A stretch of DNA of 64,000 nt from Dicyema japonicum (taxonomy: Eukaryota; Dicyemida; Rhombozoa; Dicyemidae), in NCBI GenBank assembly GCA_011109175.1, contig RDEW01000042.1:192504-256503 (forward strand). The letters are read 5' to 3'. Shown in pieces: positions 56,461 to 64,000 of this stretch (positions within the stretch are counted from its first letter, which is position 1; the number at the start of each line of letters is the position of its first letter). The notes beneath the pieces are model-generated. The model worked only from the letters and a program-made list of their open reading frames with translations, searched no databases and had not been told where the DNA came from. The position numbers and the translations under genes are program-made.

Positions 56461-57239
56461 GTTGTAGTCACCTAACCATTCGTAGAATAACTCTGTCTCC
56501 AATATTCAACTTTATTAAAATTTACTTTAAACATTCCTTTCAAAATGCCTTGCAAGAAAAGAAGCTAGCCGCTGTTGAGCAATCACATCCTGAATTACTC
56601 ATAAAACACACGAACTCTTACAACGCTACTGATTATCTTACAAGGCGTATGAATAATAATATGACAAAACGTACAAACTGAGATAAAGCACTTTAAAAAC
56701 TGAGCACATATATGTAAAATGATTTCAATACTTTATTTCTTGCACGACTAGGTACCAATTGATCATGGACCTGCAACGGTTCGCGGCTCGTCGGTTAGGG
56801 AATTTTGAATTACACAATATAATTGAAAATTTTATTTTTAGAAGTCATTATTTATGAAACAACTTTTATTATTTGAGAATTTATGAATCGAATTATGTAA
56901 CAAATGCGCAAGACTTTAGTAATAATTGTCTTATGTGATAGCGTCCGGGCTGTTGATACTGTCCGTGTTGATAAAACTTTGTGGTCACCTATAATTCGCT
57001 TGAACTCAGTGATAATAATGATCATATATGGACCTTGAAAATTGTATTGAGATACTGTAGTTTTTGTTGAATGACGATTAGTTTCTTAGTGTTTTTGTTA
57101 TATTTGCTTTCATGTGTAAATTCTGTGATTTTTAGTCCAGTAGTTAAGTTTATTTCCGATTTCCCTGACAACTATGGAGCATTCAACGGAGACATAGATT
57201 GAGAGTTGTCTTAGAGGGGGAGACGATTAGATGAACAAT
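56461..57239. other. AT-rich insertion between two LINE pieces
   Basis: It separates two minus-strand fragments of the same LINE family. Plus frame 56457-56681 has no recognised homology, and I see no inverted-repeat ends that would define an inserted element. Confidence 0.35.
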
Positions 57240-58330
57240 TAGGTTTGTTGCAACAGGGACAGTAAAGGAGGGTACGCTGCAGTTTATTTTTCAGGTTGCA
57301 ACTCTATGGCATGAAATTGCACTCGTGCAGCACTCAAGACAATCTTCTTGCAAATTCCTCGATCGTAAGACAGTTTTCTCAACTTGTCCAAATCGTTTCC
57401 ACTTCTTATACATTTTTTCATAAGCTTTAGAACTACATCAAGTGTTTCTGGAAATGTAATATGTCGGTGACGGGAAACTTGGTCCCTGTGCGATTTATAT
57501 TTACTGGGGTCTTCTGGTTAAGAGCCCGTGTGACATTTATTTTCTGCAGTCCTTTGGCGAGGACTATTTTGGCATGGTAGGTAAAATTAAGCTGCCTGTC
57601 GTAAGTCATTTCCAGGATTAAGGGTTTTCCTTTGACAGGTATTCGGGTATGTCCGGTGAAGATTTCTGGTTCTTCTTTGGACCGACGGTCGGTGGTGAAT
57701 GGAGTGCATGATGTGTTGCAATTATCTCCGCTTGCTATTCAACATTCAGTAGTATCTTGCCATTTTTGTCTTCGATGATTATTCGTTTTTTCCGGTTTGT
57801 GTGGCGTAGTAAGCGAGCGGCCATATACAATTGTGAATTATCTCTTAGTTTGGATACTTCATTGATTTTGCAAAGCAGGTCTGCTTGGTGGAGTGTCTTG
57901 TTCAAAATCCTGATTTTTTTATGGATTTGTTCTTTCTGCCCTGAAGGCTATTCTCTTGTTATAGTCTTATTTCGTTTAGTTTTTGTATGGATTTCTATTA
58001 ACTCCTTTGCTAGTTCTGTATCTATCGTCCGATCTTTACTGGCCACTCCCGCGTGCCGAGGTACTGACTTGCTGCTTCGTTTATTATATACATTGTGCGA
58101 TTCCACAAAAATCCTACTGTTAGGTTTTTTTAATGAGAGCAGATATATTTTTGGTATTTATGACTGTATCTGGATGAGACATCAGTTATTCCGTTGCGTA
58201 TCCATTTCTTGTATTCTCATTATTATTGTTTGTAATGTTGTTATGTTTCTAATGTTTGATACCATGGTTCGCCAGGCTGAATGTTACAATAACCATTCTG
58301 TGATCGCTGACAGTTGTTGAACCTTCGAAT
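57240..58330 (-). mobile_element. Jockey/CR1-like LINE fragment, minus strand (EN end, linker, thumb)
   Basis: Minus-strand 57730-57400 matches the copy at 16192-16460: KEEPEIFTGHTRIPVKGKPL and LAKGLQKINVTRAL against KEEPEIFIGHTRIPVTRNPS and FTKGLQKLNVTRDL. Upstream (58330-57760) contains AISDHRMVIVTFSLA, the endonuclease SDH motif, and the EN-RT linker. The catalytic RT core between them is missing. A 187-codon open frame on the opposite strand (57757-58320) is antisense to this. Confidence 0.7.
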
Positions 58331-59614
58331 GAGCGTGCGTTTATAAGAGAGCGTATTGAATCTGAACAACTTCCATAAGGAATTCAGCGAACCCAACTTC
58401 AAGGCTGATGGAAATATGACAAAAATCAACGTAAAATCATCTTGAAGCAGATCTTCTAGCATCATATTGCTCTCAAGTAACTCTTTCTTTTTCAAAAACA
58501 TATCTTAATGAGATTTCAGATTAATTCGGTCATTTAGAGCATTAAGGAAATATCCTCCTTAACGTACACAGATCCAGAAATAAGAGTGAGGGGTAAGGTC
58601 AGTATAAACCATGGCATTTACATTTGGTTGCAAATAATAGTAAGGATACTAATCGCATATATAGTCATCAAATATAGTTAAAATTACTTTAACGGTTGAC
58701 CTAATTTTACTGTCAAGGAGAAATATGACCTATTTTTACTTTCAAATAGAAAAGAACAGGATGTTAAAAAGCTTTCAGTCCTGATAGATAAATCTGTAGT
58801 CAAAATCGCACAGAAAAATTTTTTTGTCATCAAGTGATCAACTTTTAATATTTCACAAAAAATCAATTCGAGAGTGCGGATGATGATAATTCGTTACTTA
58901 GAACAATATCATCTATTTGATTCTAAAAGAAGCAAAAGATTCTCCGATCATACTCAGGCTAACTACTTCATAGTGGTTTTTGTTAACTTCACCTATAATT
59001 CTCCAAAATTTGACCAACTAAATTAACTTGCAGTACACGTCTGAAAAAATAATTTCAATTGTCTTGCAGTACTCTTGTTTGAAAAAGAATTAGATATCAT
59101 CATACTTCAAAATTAAAATCTAGGTCATCCGCATATTTAATTCCTAGATAGAAGTAGGACAATCTTTAGTTCTAAAATTACAAAGAGCAGCTTCCAGATA
59201 GACAACAAAGAATATTGGTTATTGTAAATCCCTTCTGAAGTGTCAATGTGCGTAGCCTCTTTCAGATTCACTTAAAATTTGATTTTCGCGCAAATTGACC
59301 TGTAATTGAACATTATTCAAAAGGTATTAAACTTTTGACACAATTTCTAGACATTTTGATAAAGCTATTAAACATTGTGGCAAAGTTATTAGACATTTTT
59401 GACAAATTTATTAAATTTTATGATAAAATTATTAAACAAATCGGAAAACCATGTTAATTTTGTAAATTTAATTAAATTATTTTTTAATTTTATTTATTTA
59501 ATCCAACACTTTATTTAATAAAATTAAAATTAATTATGACGACTGTAATCATGTAATAATTTTAATTTCTTGTGGTTACTAGTATATTCATCATTTCGGT
59601 ATTTAATTTTATAG
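58331..59614. other. AT-rich region with an RT box relic and a minisatellite
   Basis: On the minus strand at 59160-59100 the sequence reads KYADDLDF, an RT catalytic box. At 59321-59450 a 21-22-bp degenerate unit (TTATTAAACATTTTGACAAAG type) repeats about five times. Nothing else is recognised. Confidence 0.5.
59321..59450. repeat. Degenerate 21-22-bp tandem repeat, about five units
   Basis: Successive units carry ATTAAAC or ATTAGAC, then ATTTTTGACAAA-like blocks and a closing TTATT, with substitutions in each unit. Confidence 0.7.
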
Positions 59615-60119
59615 ATGTTCAGTTTCATCATCTTATACCTTCCATTTGGCATTTTGACACAGAAAAATTGTCAAGAAATAAATCAGGTGCGATCTCTGTA
59701 TTATATATTAATTATTAAGATATTTGATTAATTGTACATTTTCTGGCCTACAAGTTGATTCTAAAGTAATATTTACTAATTCAATACATCACATTTGAAC
59801 ATGGTTTCAATTTTTCTATTATACAATCGAAAGTGGCGTATTTGTATTAAATATTACTTATTATAGTTACTGTTCGGAAGAAAGTTTAAAATATGTAATC
59901 AATAATACTTTTCCATCTACTATTTATTACTTGTTATATATATTATTAAATTAATAGGGATTTGAACAATGCAATTCCCTCATATACATCGCAATTGATT
60001 TTGCTATACATTTACATCACTCTCCAATATGTAAATTTTTTTAATTAATGTAGTCACTTTCCACAGGAATAGAGGTTATTCAAAATTTAGAATTAGTTCC
60101 TTGGTGTTTCATTAAATAA
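59615..60119 (+). CDS. Predicted small secreted or surface protein, four exons, introns 22, 25 and 23 nt; one in-frame TGA
   Basis: Exons 59615-59697, 59720-59932, 59958-60030 and 60054-60119 (435 nt) join in phase through three GT-AG introns (59698-59719, 59933-59957, 60031-60053). The product begins with a signal-peptide-like MFSFIILYLPFGILTQ and carries potential N-glycosylation sites (NCT, NIT, NNT), cysteines and hydrophobic segments such as QLILLYIYITLQY. No family is recognised. An in-frame TGA at 59796-59798 interrupts exon 2, and I found no GT-AG interval that removes it. The gene may therefore be a recent pseudogene, carry a sequence error, or have a different start. The 3' end is also uncertain: a 36-nt GT-AG interval from 60104 would give another C-terminus. 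Confidence 0.45.
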
Positions 60120-61289
60120 GTATTTTTAATAATAATTAGTGTTATTGTGTGCATGGATTCATTCGATGATGCAAGCGTATGATAGTATATTTATCATAGG
60201 TATACATCATCTCTACTTAATTGATGTCTCAACATAATACATGTATATGTTCGAAAGTAATATATTTAGAGAAACAGCAAGCAGACAAGTAAAACATGTA
60301 ATTAATAATGTTATTTCAGACTGCAGTGCCATTGCGAACAAGTACAATGTAATGGGCTTTTGCAGAATTACTAACATTTTACTAACTTAATCGGTTCTTT
60401 TTCGGAATTAAAAATTAATGTTAATTAATTCAAATTTATTATGATTTAAATAATATCCTGGTTGGCCAACTTAATCACACATCTCTACTCTTGACTCGGA
60501 AAGAATAATTTTATTTAAAAAAACGATGAAGTGAATCGAATATGATTTTAAAGAACGGATAGGTATCCGTAGATTTATGAATGACGTGAGCAGTATCCCA
60601 ATTAAATTATTTAGTTTTGATCCCTGTCGACATAATTGTCGCTGAGTTCTTTCTCAAGATATTCAAAGAGATCAATTATATGAACAGAATTGCTTCTGAT
60701 AGAGTCAGGCGTCCAAATTTCTTGAGAATAATACTCGTCGGAGTATTTAAATGAATTGGCACACAACTTTTTTTGTCATCAGGTGTCAAACTCCACGGAT
60801 CAACACCCTGAATTTTTTGATCTGATCCCTGAATATCGAAGGTGTTTTCTTGGTCATGCATTTGCCCCCGTCTGGATTATTTTATAAAATCTTTTCTGCC
60901 CCTACTTCGGACACATTATCTACCGAGAGTATTTCCAAAAATAGTGATTTTTACATAAATCTTCGCATCCTCAGCCATTCATATACGATCCGTTTAATCT
61001 TTCCATTATTAGACATGAAAACCCTATAGTAACCTTAATCTAAATGTGATCTGTTGAATTTCAAGAAAACTAGAGTTTTGGACATTTCCAAATAGACAAA
61101 TAGAACTGGCGATACTAGAAATACGCCGGGTTTGTTTTCAATATGATAAAAAAATGATTTGGGCCATTAATGTAAAAATCAGAAATCCACGTGAATAAGA
61201 CAATAATTATAAACGCCATCCATCCTGATTTGTCTACAAAAACCAAAGCTAGTATTTTTCAAATCAAGGTGTCATTAAGAAAGTATATG
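60120..61289. other. AT-rich spacer, nothing firmly recognised
   Basis: A possible extra exon after a TTATTTCAG acceptor at about 60320 encodes LQCHCEQVQCNGLLQNY in one frame, but it cannot be linked in phase to the gene upstream. Confidence 0.3.
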
Positions 61290-62160
61290 GATTCCTGTTC
61301 TAGAACTCAGAGATATCTGTAGAACAAATTTCAAGATTCTTGGAGTATAGACCTCCAACAGTAATCCATGTTCCTGCGAAACAAACGTCCATGCTTACAA
61401 AATCACACAATAAACGACAAAGGACATTTGGATTACGAATTCTGAGGCAGTCGCGGTAGAAAATATCCGTTCCCCTACAGAAACTGCTCAAGCCATCTAT
61501 AAAACGTCCACGGAATTGTATGCCGTCAATTTATTACACTTCGATTTTTTTATTTCATCTCATTGACCACCAAGAAGTCGATCTTGGAGGCACTAGAAAC
61601 TAATGCTAGTTCATTATGCCTTTTCCTTAGGGATCAAGCATTCATTAGCACTATTTTAATCTTTGTTTCATCATTTTGGTGACCTTTTGAAGTAATTTTG
61701 TATTAATTTTTCCAGCCATAATTTGATGTTCGGATGTAAGTTGGAATTAAAAATTTTTTGCGTTATGAGTTTCTCGAAACAGAATCATAGGCCTTCTGTA
61801 AGTCGATAAATTCATCATGTTGTAATGAGTATATTCTACAATCTAATCGGAATAGTGATATTATATCAGCTGTTAAAGTTAATAAGTCAGTCATTCTGTA
61901 ACATCAGCAATAGAATTGAGCTCACATTTGTCCCTTTTTATTTGGATACCATGATTAACTCTTATTCTGAACTAAACATATCTATGTCACCATCAGAAGA
62001 CATGAACATTTGTAAGGACGTATCAATTAACGACTACGAAAATCAGAAATTGCAATTAATAGAGGAGAAAGAGTTTCTTGCAATTCTAATACCATTGATG
62101 TCCTAGAAAACAAAATCCAGGTCATCCTCATATATTATTCTTAGATTGAAGTGGAAAAAT
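61290..62160 (-). mobile_element. Decayed APE-type LINE pieces, minus strand
   Basis: At 61690-61300 the minus strand encodes IVLMNA-SLRKRHNELALVS, IDFLVVNE and SSFCRGTDIFYRDCLRIRN, an APE endonuclease start. At 61830-61770 it encodes FIDLQKAYDSVSRN (RT box A), and at 62145-62105 YEDDLDFVF (box C, Ala to Glu). Many stops interrupt it. The order along the strand is rearranged. Confidence 0.55.
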
Positions 62161-62259
62161 TTTAGCTTCCAAAAACTTATAGAATCCAATAGAAGTTATC
62201 TGCAGACATAAGAGAAAATACTTCTGTTGTGCAGTTAAATCGCTGGGAGAATTCGAAGA

Positions 62260-62340
62260 GTATTCAAGACATGTTGAGGCTGGGATCACCAAATTATTGA
62301 GTTAATACTTTTTTGGTAGTCTATGGTTTTAAACAAATAA
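62260..62340 (+). mobile_element. LINE family A 3' tail relic
   Basis: GAGGCTGGGATCACCAAATT followed by a TTTTTTGGTAGTCTATGG block resembles the conserved 3' terminus of family A. No coding sequence is left. Confidence 0.4.
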
Positions 62341-62389
62341 TTAAGTAACCTAGTTGCTCCAAAGGATACTAACCTGATCTCTCTAGGAT

Positions 62390-62720
62390 CTTGACTCTGA
62401 AGAACATAATCGTGTACGGGGATTTCAATGACAGGAATCCTGTTGATCTACCAATGGTAAATTGTATAAACGAGGGGAGTGTGTCTCGTTAGAAATTTAA
62501 ACCCTCGTCATTCTAAATAACCCTCTCCTACAAGTATGCACAGTTTTAAGACAAAATGAATATAACACCACTCCCAGATATCTCCATTTGCTCTCCGAGC
62601 ATTTTTCTCTAGATTTCTCAGTCGGTGGTGTATAACTTTACTTCAACTACAACCTAATATTATGGTAAGTCGAAGATTCAATCGAAGTTGATTCAAAAAA
62701 AAGACCTTCATTAATTACAA
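62390..62720 (+). mobile_element. LINE family A endonuclease fragment
   Basis: The translation reads NIIVYGDFNDRNPVDL and then PDISICSPSIFL, matching LLCGDFNAKHPQW and SPDVTLCSSSLSSKIDLS in the better copies. The frame is broken by stops. Confidence 0.55.
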
Positions 62721-64000
62721 GCGCTAATTGTGATCAAAATTTAAACAAGAATTTAAGTGATGCTTTTCAGACTTTTCAGTCAGTTGATGTTGTCCATGTG
62801 GTTTATTTCGGTAGAATCATGACAAGTGTACCTTGTCAACTTCCAGACATATCTCCTAGTATTCGTATGTAAGCCCAAGCGACTGCTTCTTCATCTGAGG
62901 TTCCCGTACCATGAAACATTTACATGGGCTAAAAATACATGTGACAGTCAGACCACATGGTAGTATCTGCGATTTCTGATAGTGTTTATGAGGTTGAACA
63001 TACCATCATAAGTCCCCAGTCTTTGACTGATTCATTTTAAATGGACCTTTTCTGTATAAAAAACTAAGTTTTTAGATCAATTATGACACCGATTTAATTC
63101 TTTCGTAACTCCAAAAAGGTTGCTTTAATTTTTCAATTCCTTCGCTACTCGAATTGAATCTGACAAAAATTTCTTTATTAAAGTTTTTCAATGCGAATTG
63201 TACACAGTTGTAATGATCTTCAGAACTGTGGATTGTGGTTACATTATTAATGCCACGTGCTTAGATTTAGCGATTCTGCAAACCTGTACTTTAAAATCGA
63301 AATGAAACTGAAAATATTTATAAGTCTGGGACTTTTTTATTCTGACCGTTGATAATGGGTTTTTATCTTAAGAAACATCTTCTCAGACATAGATTCCGGG
63401 ATTTTCACGGTCACCTCTTTTCAATAATGATGTCTTATTAGGTTAAATGATAATATCTGTTTTATTGAAGAGATCTAAAATTTCTGCTATGTGAATCTTC
63501 AGTATTTCTCTTTATTTAAGCAAACTTTTTTGGAGAAGTATGAATTTGAGGATCTAAAGTAGTCGAACAAATTCTACTTTAAATTTTTTAACAAAAGGCA
63601 CTGCATTCGGACCAAGGACTCTTGAGATTTCTCTGAATTTTTTTGGAGAAGATCATTCAAAACAACAGCCTTTGTCCCCCGTCTCAACCTACACGATAGG
63701 GACGCATAAACTGTTCAAACCCTAAAATATGCTTAATCCCCCAGTTAATTCCTCATTCATGTGAGGTATTCCCCAGATAACCATATTTCTCCATTTAATT
63801 CCTTCATTCATGTGAGGTAGTCCATGTTTTATATAAAATCATTTAAATAAAATAGAAACTGCTTTTTAATAATCCTCCTGAACCCACTAACGAAAAAGCA
63901 CATAACGATGTACTTTGTCTTTCCGATTTATGGTCGCATTCAACATTTAGCAGGTCCCAAGGAATAAAAATATGGTCAGCTTTCTGAATGGCAGCGCTGA
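62721..64000. other. AT-rich end of window with a short duplicated motif
   Basis: TCATTCATGTGAGGTA occurs twice, 63751-63766 and 63803-63818, within a 50-bp period. Weak RT-like sequence on the minus strand around 63590-63680 is not enough for a call. Confidence 0.35.

Noticed and set aside
57757-58320. 187-codon open frame on the plus strand, hydrophobic, looking like a multi-pass membrane protein
   Set aside because: It is antisense to a LINE: the minus strand carries the endonuclease SDH motif and the EN-RT linker, so the frame is a composition shadow.
1-64000. Bacterial-type features (operons, ribosome binding sites, CRISPR arrays, Rho-independent terminators)
   Set aside because: The window is eukaryotic; regular CRISPR-like repeats with unique spacers were not seen and prokaryotic signals do not apply.

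Overview
Organism. The window is AT-rich animal DNA dominated by decayed retroelements, with a few single-copy genes between them. The host genes include a MEF2-type MADS factor, a C-type lectin membrane protein, a tetraspanin-like protein and a dynamitin-like subunit, so the genome is metazoan. Their introns are extraordinarily short: read by frame closure they are 20-31 nt, with single outliers of 37 and 50 nt. Animal genes combined with about 23-nt introns match what is published for dicyemid mesozoans (Dicyema and relatives). I infer a dicyemid or a close mesozoan. This rests on intron size and gene content, not on a database match.

Layout. 1-1500: 3' part of an R2-group (restriction-like endonuclease, RLE) LINE. 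2000-4560: a SINE, LINE tails and a 784-bp hAT derivative. 5020-8350: decayed RTE-like and Jockey/CR1-like pieces. 9379-9850: tetraspanin-like gene. 11135-12610: SINE and inverted RTE-like copy. 13230-17630: tRNA-SINE, two Jockey/CR1-like copies and an inverted RLE copy. 21060-21702: MEF2-like gene. 23205-25215: three Jockey/CR1-like fragments. 29429-32480: an intact 989-aa RTE-like element with a probable target-site duplication. 33365-36310: a second RLE-type element, broken. 36826-37797 (-): C-type lectin membrane protein. 38240-44520: LINE and SINE remains. 46099-47592: hAT-like element with terminal inverted repeats and a broken transposase. 47577-52045: LINE copies. 53088-53957 (-): dynamitin-like gene. 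54256-54631 (-): uncharacterised two-exon gene. 55790-58330: inverted LINE pieces. 59615-60119: small predicted secreted protein. 61290-62720: LINE pieces.

How it fits together. The host genes are compact (140-310 aa), intron-dense islands separated by several kilobases of transposon debris, and no shared pathway is evident. Among the mobile elements, one APE-type LINE family ends in a conserved nucleotide block (GGGATCAC-N-TAA plus a short 3' tail). The same tail is present on a non-coding SINE-like repeat, suggesting that the SINE is mobilised by that LINE. A separate tRNA-derived SINE occurs at least four times. Only the RTE-like element at 29.4-32.5 kb still looks capable of movement.
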